The notes: generated by a model not told the origin, from the sequence alone. DNA of 64,000 nt from Actinomycetospora termitidis (GCF_030286555.1 NZ_JASVWF010000009.1:218656-282655); one strand, 5' to 3'; counted from the stretch's first letter, positions 43,256-52,077 are shown. Program-made: numbers and translations.

Positions 43256-44263
43256 TCAGGTGACGTTCGGTGAAACCCACCGCCGGTACGCGGCCAGGTC
43301 CACGTTGCTCCCGCACACGACCGTCACGACGTGCCGCCCCGCGAACCGCTCTCGATCCTCGAGCACCGCGGCGATCCCCAACGCGCCCGACGGTTCGACG
43401 ACGAGTCCGGCCTGCTCGAGCAGCATCCGCATCGCCGTTTCGATCGACGACTCCCGCACGAGCAAGCAGTCATCGGCCACCAGCAGGAGGTCGTCCAGGA
43501 CCGGTTCGAGCGGGAGCCGTCCCGCGACCCCGTCGGCGATCGTGTCCGTCGAGTCGGTGGTCACGACCCGCCGCCCGCGGTAGGAGAGCGTCATCGCGGG
43601 CGCGCCCGCCGGCTGGACGCACACCATCTCGACGTCGGGCGCGGACTCCTTCAGGACGTGCCCGATCCCGGTCGCCATCGCCCCGCCACCGAGGGCGATC
43701 AGGGCGACGTCGAACGGACGGTCCGCCAGTTCCAGCCCGATCGTCGCGGCGCCCTCGCAGGTCTCGAGGTCCAGACTGTCCTCGACCAGTCGCACGTCCC
43801 GCTCCCGCGCGTCGGCGACCGCGTGCTCCCGGGCGAGGTCGAAGTCGCCGTCCACCAGTTCCAGACGGGCCCCGAGCGCCCGGATGCGCTCGAGCTTGAC
43901 CGCGGGCGCAGATCGCGACGCCCACACCGTGACCGCCAGCCCACGCGACCTTCCCGACCACGCCAGCGCCTGCCCGAGGTTGCCGGCACTCGCGCACACG
44001 GCGGCCGTGCCACCGTTCGCGACGATCCCGCTCGCGACCAGCTCCGTCCCGCGCCCCTTGAAGCTCCGCACCGGATTCGCCGTCTCGAGCTTGATGCTCA
44101 CCGCGCATCCGAGGTGCGGCTCCAGCGCCTCGCAGCGGAAGAGCGGTGAGTCGAGGAAGACCGGGTCGATCACCTCGCGTGCGGCCCGGATGCGGGCGCT
44201 GTCGAGTCGCGTGGCCGGCACTCGTCGCACGGTAGCCACAGCTTCCTGAACTGCGAACACCAT
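43256..44263 (-). CDS. PLP-dependent threonine dehydratase-like lyase
   Basis: 335 residues of fold type II: SFKGRGTELV holds the PLP lysine, ASAGNLGQALAW binds the substrate carboxylate, and GGGAMATGIGHVLK is the phosphate loop. Matches catabolic threonine/serine ammonia-lyases (TdcB-like; no ACT domain). Converts threonine to 2-oxobutyrate, or serine to pyruvate. ATG at 44263; not clearly linked to the toxin genes downstream. Confidence 0.83.
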   Translation of the reverse strand: MVFAVQEAVATVRRVPATRLDSARIRAAREVIDPVFLDSPLFRCEALEPHLGCAVSIKLETANPVRSFKGRGTELVASGIVANGGTAAVCASAGNLGQALAWSGRSRGLAVTVWASRSAPAVKLERIRALGARLELVDGDFDLAREHAVADARERDVRLVEDSLDLETCEGAATIGLELADRPFDVALIALGGGAMATGIGHVLKESAPDVEMVCVQPAGAPAMTLSYRGRRVVTTDSTDTIADGVAGRLPLEPVLDDLLLVADDCLLVRESSIETAMRMLLEQAGLVVEPSGALGIAAVLEDRERFAGRHVVTVVCGSNVDLAAYRRWVSPNVT

Positions 44264-44366
44264 TCCCGACGACGGGTCCACCCCGCGTGACCGTTCTGTT
44301 ACCTCGCGTGGCACTCTGCCGGGACTCAGCGGGATCTTCTCCTGCTGCTCCTGGGGGGAGCACGAC

Positions 44367-45020
44367 ATGGCCCGATGGACACGTCTCGGCCCATTCGCCG
44401 TCGCCGTGGTCGCGAGCGCGCTGTTGGTCGCCGGCCCTGCATTCGCAGCGCCGGTGCCGCCCGCTGACCCGACGTGCTCGGCCGACCCGAGTGTCCCGTC
44501 AGGTACCACGGGTGGCGAGAACCAGGAAGGCACCACCGGCTCCGGGTCTGGCGCCGCGCCGTGTGAGCAGCCGGGCGAGGATTCGGGGACCGGCGGCAAC
44601 ACGGACGATCCTGCGACCGAGAAGCCGCAGACTCCCGGCACTGATGGAGCACCTGGAGCCGCTCCGGGAGCGCAGACCCAGTCGGGGCCGTCTGCCGGAA
44701 ACCGCCGCCTGCCCGGCCAGGGCCAGCAGTCTCCCGCCGCCACGAAGAAGCAGCAGCGCACGGGCGACCAGAACTGCCCCGACTTCGCCAATCAGCGCGA
44801 GGCGCAGCAGTACTTCGAGTCCATCGGTGGGTCGGCGACGAACAACGCCGACCGCCTCGACGCCAACCACAACGGCATCGCCTGCGAGGACTACTTCGAC
44901 GACGGCGACAACCAGAACGCCGCTGTGACGAGCACCGGTGACGACGGGTCCGAGGCGAAGACCTCGGGCGACCAGGTCACCGAGGTGCCCGAGGGCTCGG
45001 CCCAGACCGGGGGGTTCTGA
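44367..45020 (+). CDS. Exported Excalibur-domain protein, sortase partner
   Basis: 217 residues. Signal peptide (VAVVASALLVAGPAFAA), a long low-complexity Gly/Thr/Pro/Gln-rich middle, then an Excalibur calcium-binding domain: NCPDFANQREAQQYF and LDANHNGIACEDYF, with the DxDxDGxxCE-type loop. The C-terminus ends EGSAQTGGF, which looks like a sorting motif (AQTG) cut off without the usual hydrophobic segment and basic tail. One base separates it from the sortase gene. Confidence 0.85.
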   Translation: MARWTRLGPFAVAVVASALLVAGPAFAAPVPPADPTCSADPSVPSGTTGGENQEGTTGSGSGAAPCEQPGEDSGTGGNTDDPATEKPQTPGTDGAPGAAPGAQTQSGPSAGNRRLPGQGQQSPAATKKQQRTGDQNCPDFANQREAQQYFESIGGSATNNADRLDANHNGIACEDYFDDGDNQNAAVTSTGDDGSEAKTSGDQVTEVPEGSAQTGGF

Positions 45021-45021
45021 G

Positions 45022-45594
45022 ATGCGCCAGCGCACCGCCGTCGCCGTCGTCGTGGCGGCCCTGCTCGCCCTGTTCGCGACCGCCTGCGGTTCCGGGGACA
45101 CCAGCGGCGCTGCCGCGTCGCTCGCGACGGGCCAGCAGAGCACGGCCGGCGTCGTCCCGGGGTATCAGGTGACGATCCCGAAGCTGAACGAGTCGTCGCA
45201 GCTCGTCGGGCTCGGGCTCAACGCCGACCGGTCGATTCAGGTCCCACCGTTGTCCGACCCGATGCAGGCCGGCGTCTACACGAAGGGCCCGATGCCGGGG
45301 CAGAACGGGCCGGCCGTCGTGCTCGCGCACATCAATGCGGACGGAAAGCCTGGGTTCGGCGCCGACTTCCACACCCTCGCGGCGGGCGACAAGATCAACG
45401 TCACGACGCCGAGCGGCCCGGTGACCTTCGCGGTGACGCGCACCGTGACGACGCCGAAGTCCGAGTTCCCGACGGCCGACGTCTACTCCGACACCCCTGG
45501 CCCGGAGCTCCGCCTCATCACCTGCGGGGGCACCCTCGACCGCGAGGCGCACAACTACCTCGGCCAGACGATCGTCTACGCGACGAAGGCCTGA
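45022..45594 (+). CDS. Class F sortase
   Basis: 190 residues, with a lipoprotein-like signal (LLALFATACGSG, Cys near residue 22). The sortase fold follows: VTIPKLNESS, VVLAHINADGKPGFGADFHTLAAGD (catalytic His), and LITCGGTLDREAHNYLGQTIVYA with the active-site Cys and Arg. Class F sortases of actinobacteria anchor or join surface proteins. Adjacent Excalibur protein is the probable substrate. Confidence 0.85.
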   Translation: MRQRTAVAVVVAALLALFATACGSGDTSGAAASLATGQQSTAGVVPGYQVTIPKLNESSQLVGLGLNADRSIQVPPLSDPMQAGVYTKGPMPGQNGPAVVLAHINADGKPGFGADFHTLAAGDKINVTTPSGPVTFAVTRTVTTPKSEFPTADVYSDTPGPELRLITCGGTLDREAHNYLGQTIVYATKA

Positions 45595-45597
45595 CGC

Positions 45598-45634
45598 TCG
45601 GCGTGTCCGCGTCATCGTGACGCGGACACGCCGA
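45598..45634. terminator. Strong hairpin terminator after the sortase gene
   Basis: Perfect 17-bp arms TCGGCGTGTCCGCGTCA and its complement around a 3-base loop TCG, starting four bases after the sortase stop. No U-tract, as is common in high-GC actinobacteria. The rest of the gap to 46024 has no gene. Confidence 0.85.
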
Positions 45635-45700
45635 CCTGTGTCCTGCAGATCGCAGGTGCGTGCCCCGCGCACACGGCCGGTCCGCCGGAGGAGCGCGCCG

Positions 45701-45731
45701 CGAACAACCCTGTCCGAAGGACACGGTTGCG
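45701..45731. repeat. Hairpin related to the TTCC-N3-GGAA family
   Basis: Core TGTCC-GAA-GGACA with flanking AACC and GGTT in the same register as the AACCG-TTCC-N3-GGAA-CGG units. A sister copy with core GTGTCC-TCG-GGACAC is at 52100-52135. It is in the gene-free part of the gap 45635-46024. Confidence 0.55.
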
Positions 45732-45987
45732 ACGATGCGGTCGAGGCCCGACCGCCGTCGTCGGGACGCATTTCGCCCGGAGCGAACCGGGGCCCCAACG
45801 CACCACCATCTGCTTACGGTGGCAGTGATGGAAGCGGGCCCGATCGACCTCACCGGAATCTCACGGTTGGCCCAGCCGTCCCCCGAGGCATCCGCGCCGG
45901 AGCTGCCGGACATGGTCGTCGACAAGGCTCTGACCTCGACGAATCCGTCCGCGACAGTCGAGGTTGTGGCGCCGGTCCGGGGGTATC

Positions 45988-46015
45988 CTCCGACTACGAC
46001 GTTGTGTAGTAGGAG
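45988..46015 (+). promoter_or_regulatory. Leader hairpin covering the whiB ribosome site
   Basis: CTCC-g-ACTAC pairs with GTAGT-a-GGAG (nine pairs, one internal mismatch) around an 8-base loop. The 3' arm contains GGAG, part of the AGGAGG ribosome site at 46011-46016 used by the WhiB gene at 46025. Folding would hide that site. TATCCT just upstream may be a -10 element. Confidence 0.55.
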
Positions 46016-46024
46016 GTGTTCGTC

Positions 46025-46336
46025 GTGGCCGATGTATCCCGTCTCCCGGCCGCACTCGTGTCCCACTGGGATTGGCAGCGACAAGCCGCCTGCCGGGACA
46101 TGGAGCTCGAGATCTTCTTCCATCCCGACGGCGAGCGGGACCCGTCCCGTTCGCAACGGGTCGCCCGTGCCCGGGCGATCTGCGATGCCTGCCCGGTCGA
46201 GAAGGCCTGCCGGGACTGGGCGCACATGGTCGAGGAGCAGTACGGCACGTGGGGCGGCGAGAGCGAGGACGAACGACGCCTCGCGATCCGCCGCCGTCGC
46301 ACGGCACGCCGTGGCATCACGCACCCCGCCGCCTGA
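46025..46336 (+). CDS. WhiB-family iron-sulfur transcription factor
   Basis: 103 residues. Four cluster cysteines: AAC at residue 22-23, then CDACPVEKAC, followed by the turn GTWGG and a basic C-terminus RRRRTARRG. The classic motif GVWGG is changed to GTWGG. GTG at 46025 is eight bases after AGGAGG; an in-frame GTG at 46016 overlaps that site and is rejected. Binds a 4Fe-4S cluster and acts with a sigma factor. Probably co-transcribed with the PASTA gene downstream. Confidence 0.9.
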   Translation: MADVSRLPAALVSHWDWQRQAACRDMELEIFFHPDGERDPSRSQRVARARAICDACPVEKACRDWAHMVEEQYGTWGGESEDERRLAIRRRRTARRGITHPAA

Positions 46337-46363
46337 TCCATCGTCGATGAACGGAGCTCAGCG

Positions 46364-46600
46364 ATGACCGACAACGCCACCGAGACCCCGATGGCCCTCG
46401 TCCCCGAACTCACCAGCGTCCCCGCCGCCGAGGCGCACGACCGCGCCCTCGACGCCGGCCTCCTCGCCGTCGCCGAGAACGCCTTCCACACCGCGGCCGG
46501 TCGCGCCTTCATCGGCCGGCAGGAGCCCGAGCCGGGCACCGAGGTGCAGAAGGGCTCGATCGTCCGCATCTGGATCGGCGAGGACAACGGCGGTCGTTGA
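46364..46600 (+). CDS. Small single-PASTA-domain protein
   Basis: 78 residues. LVPELTSVPAAEAHDRALDAGLLAV through IGRQEPEPGTEVQKGSIVRIWIG follows the PASTA pattern (VPxLxGxxxxxAxxxLxxxGL then QxPxPGTxVxxGSxVxVxV). No signal peptide or membrane span, so it is a cytosolic one-domain PASTA, unlike the multi-PASTA kinases. It follows whiB by 27 bases and precedes a strong terminator. Confidence 0.75.
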   Translation: MTDNATETPMALVPELTSVPAAEAHDRALDAGLLAVAENAFHTAAGRAFIGRQEPEPGTEVQKGSIVRIWIGEDNGGR

Positions 46601-46604
46601 TCAC

Positions 46605-46639
46605 ACCCGCCGTCGGGAAGGTCCTTCCTGACGGCGGGT
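46605..46639. terminator. Strong terminator after the PASTA gene
   Basis: ACCCGCCGTCGGGAAGG and CCTTCCTGACGGCGGGT, 17-bp arms with one G-T pair and a one-base loop, five bases after the stop. The 20-base right side, CCTTCCTGACGGCGGGTCGG, recurs exactly at 51257-51276 without its left partner. Confidence 0.82.
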
Positions 46640-46658
46640 CGGCCCTAGGCTCCCGGCC

Positions 46659-47396
46659 GTGCCGACGGCGGACGAGCTGTTCGAGGCCGCCGTGGCGGCC
46701 GACCTCCGGGGGCGACCGGAGGAAGCCCGGGAGAAGCTCGACGAGGTTCTGACCCGCCGTCGGGACGAACTCGGCCCGGACCACCCCGACACGCTGGCGG
46801 CCGCCCACCGCCTCGCCGGGCTGGTCGCCGACCTCGGCGACCCGCACGCGGCGCTCGACATGGACCGGGACACCCTGGCGCGTCAGCGCGAGGTGCTCGG
46901 GGTCGACCACCCGCAGACGCTGGAGACCGCGAGCAACGTCGCAGCGACCTTGGCCCAGCTCGGCGACCTGCGAGAGGTCGTGGGCGTGCTCGACGACGTG
47001 CTGACCCGCCGTCGACGCGTGCTCGGCCCGGACGCGCAGCCCACCCTCGACGCCGCGCGGAGCCTCGTCTCGGTCGCGTTCGCACTCGGCGAGGAATCGA
47101 TGGTCGCGGCCCTCGCACACGACACCCTCGACCGCCACCGCCGCACCCTCGGCGACGACGACCCCCGCACGATCGACGCCGCACACCAGGTCGGAGCGGT
47201 GCTGCGGGCGGGCGGGGACGTCGTGAACGCGCGATCCGTCGACGCCGAGGTGTTCTCGCGGGCGATGCGGGTGCTGGGGGAGCAGCACCCGTGGACGATC
47301 CGCTCGGGCGGCGCACTCGCGGTCGACGCCGAGCTGCTCGGCGACACGGCCACGGCGGCGCAGTGGCGGCAGTGGCTGGGGCGACGTCAGGGCTGA
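46659..47396 (+). CDS. Tetratricopeptide-repeat protein
   Basis: 245 residues made of about five 42-residue TPR_10/12-type repeats, each with a lineage like VLGVDHPQTLETASNVAATLAQLGD; similar lines at GPDHPDTLAAAHRLAGLVADLGD and GDDDPRTIDAAHQVGAVLRAGGD. Kinesin-light-chain-like repeats normally bind peptides or act as regulators. No other domain. GTG start at 46659. Confidence 0.8.
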   Translation: MPTADELFEAAVAADLRGRPEEAREKLDEVLTRRRDELGPDHPDTLAAAHRLAGLVADLGDPHAALDMDRDTLARQREVLGVDHPQTLETASNVAATLAQLGDLREVVGVLDDVLTRRRRVLGPDAQPTLDAARSLVSVAFALGEESMVAALAHDTLDRHRRTLGDDDPRTIDAAHQVGAVLRAGGDVVNARSVDAEVFSRAMRVLGEQHPWTIRSGGALAVDAELLGDTATAAQWRQWLGRRQG

Positions 47397-47413
47397 CCGG
47401 GCACCCTTCGCGC

Positions 47414-48211
47414 ATGCCCGAGACCGTGCACCTCCAGCAGGAACAGCAGACGATGCTGTGGACGCTCGCCATGCACGCCCACGACGCCGCGTCCTCCCGG
47501 CCGATCCTCGACGACCGCTTCGCCGCCGATCTGCTCGCCCGCGTCGACGACCCACTCGACCTCGGCGTGAGCCTGGGCGGCAACACCCCGCTGATCTGCG
47601 CCCGCGCGAAGCTGATCGACGACGCGGCGCGACTCTTCCTGGCGCAGCACGACGAGGCCGTCGTCCTGCACCTGGGCTGTGGTCTCGACAGCCGGGTGCT
47701 CCGGCTGGACCCCGGACCCGGCGTGCGGTGGTTCGACGTCGACCAGGAGCCGGTGATCGGCCTCCGGCGGCGGCTCTACGACGAGCGCGAGGGTGCGACG
47801 ACGGTCGCGGCGTCGGTGACCGACCCGTCGTGGTGGTCGCAGGTCCCCGACGACCTCCCGCGCCTCGTCCTCGCCGAGGGCCTCCTCATGTACCTCGACC
47901 CGGAGGGCGTGCGCACCGCCGTCGGTCGCGCACTCACTCCCGGGGCCACGCTGGTCGCCGACACCGTCGCGCCGTGGGTCACCTGGATCGCCGGCTTGCA
48001 GCTCGCGATGCGTGCGGCGGACACGGGCTTCATGAGTTCCACGAACGACCTCACCGCGGCGGCGCAGGAAGCGACGCCGGACGACGAGGTGTCCCTCGTC
48101 GACGCCACGGCGACCCGCACGAGCGGGCTGATGTCGACGGCGGTCCGGCTGTTCGCGCTGGTCCCGGGCGGTCGGGACGCGATGGTCCTACGAACGTACC
48201 GAAGGGCTTGA
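47414..48211 (+). CDS. LCMT/TcmP-family SAM methyltransferase
   Basis: 265 residues. HLGCGLDSRVLRLD is motif I of the leucine carboxyl methyltransferase/TcmP group, with VRWFDVDQEPVIGLRR and LVLAEGLLMYLDPEGV. Enzymes of this group methylate carboxyl or phenolic groups in secondary metabolites. ATG at 47414 lies 17 bases after the TPR stop. Substrate unknown. Confidence 0.82.
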   Translation: MPETVHLQQEQQTMLWTLAMHAHDAASSRPILDDRFAADLLARVDDPLDLGVSLGGNTPLICARAKLIDDAARLFLAQHDEAVVLHLGCGLDSRVLRLDPGPGVRWFDVDQEPVIGLRRRLYDEREGATTVAASVTDPSWWSQVPDDLPRLVLAEGLLMYLDPEGVRTAVGRALTPGATLVADTVAPWVTWIAGLQLAMRAADTGFMSSTNDLTAAAQEATPDDEVSLVDATATRTSGLMSTAVRLFALVPGGRDAMVLRTYRRA

Positions 48212-48218
48212 CGGTCGT

Positions 48219-48235
48219 ACTTGTTTTTTGCAAGT
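48219..48235. promoter_or_regulatory. ACTTG-N7-CAAGT inverted repeat, candidate HxlR site
   Basis: ACTTG and CAAGT arms around TTTTTTG, 38 bases upstream of the VOC gene. HxlR-type regulators bind such ACTT/AAGT inverted repeats, and the HxlR gene is the second gene of this operon. The T-run would also help end the preceding methyltransferase transcript. Confidence 0.5.
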
Positions 48236-48273
48236 CTTCTCCTCGTCCACGCAGCACGACGAGGGAGACCCCG

Positions 48274-48684
48274 ATGAAGGCGATGTTCGTCAACCTGCCG
48301 GTGACCGACCTGGACCGCGCGAAGGCGTTCTACGAGGCCCTCGGTTTCCGCATCAACCCGCAGTTCACCGACCACAACGCGGCCTGTGTCGTCGTCGACG
48401 ACGACCACGCCTACTTCATGCTGATCACGCGGGACTACTTCGCGACCTTCACGAAGCTGCCGATCGGCGACCCGACGCAGGCGCTGTCCAGCTCGACCGC
48501 GATCTTCCTCGACAGCCGCGAGCAGGTCGACGCGACGGTCGAGGCCGGGGTCGCCGCCGGGGGGACCGAGCCGCAGCCCGCGTCCGACTACGGCTTCATG
48601 TACCAGCGCGGGTGCACCGACCCCGACGGCAACGTCATCGACTTCGGCTGGATGGACCCGAAGGCCGGCGAGCAGCAGGCCTGA
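48274..48684 (+). CDS. VOC-family (glyoxalase/bleomycin-resistance fold) protein
   Basis: 136 residues: FVNLPVTDLDRAKAFYEALGF, then VVVDDDHAYFMLI and CTDPDGNVIDFGWMD, the two babbba units of the vicinal-oxygen-chelate fold. The final Asp/Glu metal position appears as IDFGW. Stop overlaps the start of the HxlR gene (TGATG). Reaction unknown; often a detoxifying enzyme. Confidence 0.82.
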   Translation: MKAMFVNLPVTDLDRAKAFYEALGFRINPQFTDHNAACVVVDDDHAYFMLITRDYFATFTKLPIGDPTQALSSSTAIFLDSREQVDATVEAGVAAGGTEPQPASDYGFMYQRGCTDPDGNVIDFGWMDPKAGEQQA

Positions 48685-49325
48685 TGGCGCCGCGCGAGTA
48701 CGGGCAGTACGACGGCGTCACCCGCGCCCTCGAGCTGATCGGCGAGCGCTGGGCCCTGCTCATCGTGCGTGACCTGCTCGTCGGTCCCCGCCGCAACGGC
48801 GAGCTCGCCGCCGGTCTGCCGCGTATCCCGACGAACATCCTCGCGGCCCGCCTCAAGGAACTGCAGGCCGCGGGGATCATCCGGAGGGCGCCGCGTTCGC
48901 GGATCATCATCTACGAGCTGACGCCGTTCGGTCGTGAGCTCGAGCCGATCGTCCTCGCGCTCGGGGCGTGGGGGTTCAAGGCGCTGGGCGATCCGCGGGA
49001 GGAGCAGGTCATCACCCCGGACTCCATGACGATGGCTCTCCGCTCCGCCTTCCAGGCACGGGTGGCGGCGGACCTGCCCGCCACCGCCTATGCGGCTCGG
49101 GTCGGGTCGGCCGAGCTGCTGATCCGGGTGGACGGGTCCTCGCTCGACGTGGCCCGCGGCGACGGCCCCGCCGACCTCGCTTTCGCTGCGGGCCCGGACA
49201 TCCGTCGGCTCCTCTCCGGCGAGCTCGCCCCGGACCGGGCGATCGCGACCGGCGTCGTCGAGGTGCTGCGGGGGAGCGGCGACCTGCTCGGTCGCTTCGC
49301 GGAGACGTTCCACCTCGCGGCCTGA
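48684..49325 (+). CDS. HxlR-family regulator with SCP2-like C-terminus
   Basis: 213 residues. Winged HTH of HxlR type at residues 10-95: ALELIGERWALLIVRDLLVGPRRNGEL, RIPTNILAARLKELQAAGII, YELTPFGRELEPI. Residues 105-213 form an extra domain of sterol-carrier-like strand pattern (LLIRVDGSSLDVARGDGPADL), common in actinobacterial members. Probably autoregulates through the ACTTG inverted repeat upstream of the operon. Confidence 0.83.
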   Translation: MAPREYGQYDGVTRALELIGERWALLIVRDLLVGPRRNGELAAGLPRIPTNILAARLKELQAAGIIRRAPRSRIIIYELTPFGRELEPIVLALGAWGFKALGDPREEQVITPDSMTMALRSAFQARVAADLPATAYAARVGSAELLIRVDGSSLDVARGDGPADLAFAAGPDIRRLLSGELAPDRAIATGVVEVLRGSGDLLGRFAETFHLAA

Positions 49326-49339
49326 GCACCCGCCGTCGT

Positions 49340-49390
49340 GAACGACCGGCACTCTCGCGCACATAGAGGATGTGAGAGTGCCGTTCGTGC
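49340..49390. terminator. Bidirectional terminator between convergent genes
   Basis: CGGCACTCTC pairs with GAGAGTGCCG, continued outward by GAACG/CGTTC and inward by ACAT/ATGT, around the loop AGAGG. It separates the HxlR gene from the convergent helicase-like gene and probably ends both transcripts. Confidence 0.75.
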
Positions 49391-49405
49391 AGGTGGGGGG
49401 CGGGA

Positions 49406-51230
49406 TCAGGCCGGCGTGACCGCGAGGATCGAGCTGACCGTGAAGTCCCGGCGGTCGTTCCTCAGGTGGCACCACGCCGTGATCCACGGGCCGTACAGGC
49501 GCTCCGGGGTGATCGCCCGCTCGGTGACCGAGCCGCTGTTCACGCGGTAGGTGATGTGGACCGGCTCGTGGCGGTCGAGCGAGTGCGCGAGCAGGTCCAA
49601 CTCGTCGGGAGTGAGGCGGCCCGACAGCTGCGCGAGCGTGTGCGACGTCGGGTGTTCGGCGCCCGTCGGGCCCTCCCGCAGCCGACGGACCACCTCGGCC
49701 GGCTGGAGGCCCGGCGTCGTGATCGGCTCGAACGCGTCGACCGGCTCCACGGCAGCGCGCTCGACGGACACCGCCCCCGACCCGTCGTCGAGCACGGGGC
49801 TGTATCCGGCGTCGCGCAGCATCGCCAGCACCGTCGCCGGCGTCTGTCCCGAGCCGAGCACCGTCGGCGTGATCCGGCGCCACCCGAGCTTGCGCAGGGC
49901 GCGCGCCGCCGCGAGCTCCGTCGCGAGCGGCTCCTCGGCGACCACGCACGTCCGGACCTCGTGGACACGGACGGACCCGTGCACGCGGGCGGCGTCGTGG
50001 ACGAGGTAGTCGAGGGGTTGCGGGACGTCCGGCGCGAGGGCGCGCAGTCCTGCGAGCAGGCCCTCGGCGGTCCATCCCTGGTCGAGCGCGTGGCGCACGC
50101 TGCGGGAGGAGAAGCGGTAGACCGTCGCCGCTCCGCGTGTCTCGACGTCCGCGGCCTCGGTGAGCAGGCAGCCACGTGGTGACGAGGCTCGACCACCGCA
50201 TGGCGGAGGAGGCGGCCCGCCAGCCCGGATAGCGGTCGGTCGTCGTGTAACCGTCCGGTCCGGGGGCGAGCAGCCCGGCCGCGAAGGCGAGGTCGATGAC
50301 CAGGACGAGCTGCTCGTCGTCGGGAAGATCCAGGTTCTTGACGAGGCGCGTGCGCTCGCGCTTGCCGATGCCCCCGGTCTTGAGCATGGCGATCGGCGCG
50401 GAGCGGGCCTGGTCGAGGACCGCCCCGACGTGGCGCAGGAACTCCTGCGCGGAACCGGCCACGGCGCGCGCGTCCGCCTCGGAGGGCGGCAGGGCCGGAG
50501 GTCCTGTCATATGGGCGACGGCGACCCACATCCCGGTCGCGATCTCGCGTGGCACGACCACGCCGTACGGGGTCACGAGGAGCATCCCGTGCCGGATCAG
50601 CGCCTTCTCGGGAGCGTCGACCCGTCGTTGGTAGGCACCGAACGCCGACATGATCTCGCCCAGCCGTCGGCGGGGTTCGGGGTCGAGAGCGCGGACCCGG
50701 GCGGCGACGACTCTCGGGTCGGCGATGGCCGCGACGGCGGCGTCGACGAGCTCCTGCTTGCGCAGACCAGCCGTCGCGACCCCGTTCCCCTCCGCGAACA
50801 GGCGCAGCTCGTCGACCCGGCTCGTCGTCGCGACGCGAGCCAGGCCCTCCCCGCCGCCGAGGTCGGTCGAGAACTGCACCACGAGCCGGTCCGGGAGTCG
50901 GAGCCGCTCGCCGTCGGGAAACCCCAGCCCCAGCTCGATGAGGCGGTCGACGGCGCGGTCGACGTGGTCGGGTCGGGCGCCGATCAGGTCGGCGACGGAG
51001 GAACGCGAGGCGTCGGCGCCGAGGGCGGCGATCGCGCGTCCGGCCTCCAGGACGTCGCGGTCGGCCTGCAGCAGAGCGGCGACCAGCGAGGGCCAGACGC
51101 TGAGTCGGTCGGCGAGACGGGCGAAGTCCCGGGGAGCCGGCTCGACGCAGACGTCGCGGCGGAGGGCCAGCAGTGCAGCCAGCGCGTCGTCGTCGAGCTC
51201 GGCCAGGTACTCGGCGAAGGTCGCGGCCAC
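49406..51230 (-). pseudogene. Helicase_C_3-type protein with a frameshift
   Basis: The N-terminal frame runs from the GTG at 51230 (VAATFAEYLAELDDDALAALL) to SSLVTTWL near 50175. The protein continues one base out of phase as LLTEAADVETRGAATVYRFS then RHALDQGWTAEGLLAGLRAL to the stop. One extra base at about 50165-50178 explains it. The combined 608 residues resemble the XPB-like helicase-associated (Helicase_C_3) proteins of actinobacteria, including SVRVHEVRTCVV and GYSPVLDDGSGAV, although many are longer. Pseudogene or assembly error. Confidence 0.75.
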
Positions 51231-51330
51231 GAGGTCAGTGTCCGACGATCGATGGGCCTTCCTGACGGCGGGTCGGGCCCCGAGGTGTATCCCGATCGAT
51301 CCGGCGGGCCCGGTGTGCTGCTCTACGGAG

Positions 51331-52077
51331 ATGAGCCCGCCGGACTGGTTCGGACCCGACATCGCCGACCGCTACGACGATGACGACGACGTGCGGTTCA
51401 CAGCCGAGCACCTGGCGCTGGAGTCGACGTTCCTCGCCGATATCGCGGGCGGCGGTGGCCGTGCCCTCGAGTTCGCGATCGGCACCGGTCGCATCGCGGT
51501 GCCCCTGCGGGACCGGGGCGTGGAGGTGCACGGCATCGACCTGTCCGAGGCGATGGTGGCGAGGCTCCGCGCCAAGCGTGACGACATCCCCGTCGTGGTC
51601 GGCGACTACTCGTCGGCGCAGGTCGGAGGGGTGTTCGACCTCGTGTTCCTGGTGTTCAACTCGATCGGCAACGTCGTGACCCAGGACGCCCAGGTCACTA
51701 CCTTCGCCAACGCTGCCCGCCACCTGCGCCCCGGCGGGCGCTTCGTCGTCGAGACCGAGGTGCCCGGGGTGCAGCGGCTGCCGCACGGCGAGCGGTTCCG
51801 GGTCTTCCGGCACGACGGGAACGGCGTCGGCTACGACGAGTTCGACCGAGCGAGCCAGACGATGTGGTCGCACCACGTGTCCTTCGACCCGGACGGCTCG
51901 GCCAGACGCCGCTCGCTCCCGTTCCGCTACGCCTGGCCGGCCGAACTGGATCTCATGGCCCGGCTGGCCGGGATGGCCCTCGAGCAGCGGTGGGCGTGGT
52001 GGGACCGCTCGCCGTTCACCGACACGAGCACGTCGCACGTGTCGGTCTGGACGAAGCTCGACGTGTCGGGCCCGTGA
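51331..52077 (+). CDS. Class I SAM-dependent methyltransferase
   Basis: 248 residues. Motif I is ALEFAIGTGRIAVPL, motif II VHGIDLSEAMVARL, and LVFLVFNSIGNV covers motif IV. A generic small-molecule methyltransferase fold; substrate unknown. ATG at 51331 directly follows a GGAG, so a slightly upstream GTG might be the true start. Divergent from the helicase-like gene. Confidence 0.82.
   Translation: MSPPDWFGPDIADRYDDDDDVRFTAEHLALESTFLADIAGGGGRALEFAIGTGRIAVPLRDRGVEVHGIDLSEAMVARLRAKRDDIPVVVGDYSSAQVGGVFDLVFLVFNSIGNVVTQDAQVTTFANAARHLRPGGRFVVETEVPGVQRLPHGERFRVFRHDGNGVGYDEFDRASQTMWSHHVSFDPDGSARRRSLPFRYAWPAELDLMARLAGMALEQRWAWWDRSPFTDTSTSHVSVWTKLDVSGP

Noticed and set aside
45635..45980. Hidden gene between the sortase and whiB
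   Set aside because: All frames are arginine/proline-rich; only hairpins and the whiB leader are visible.
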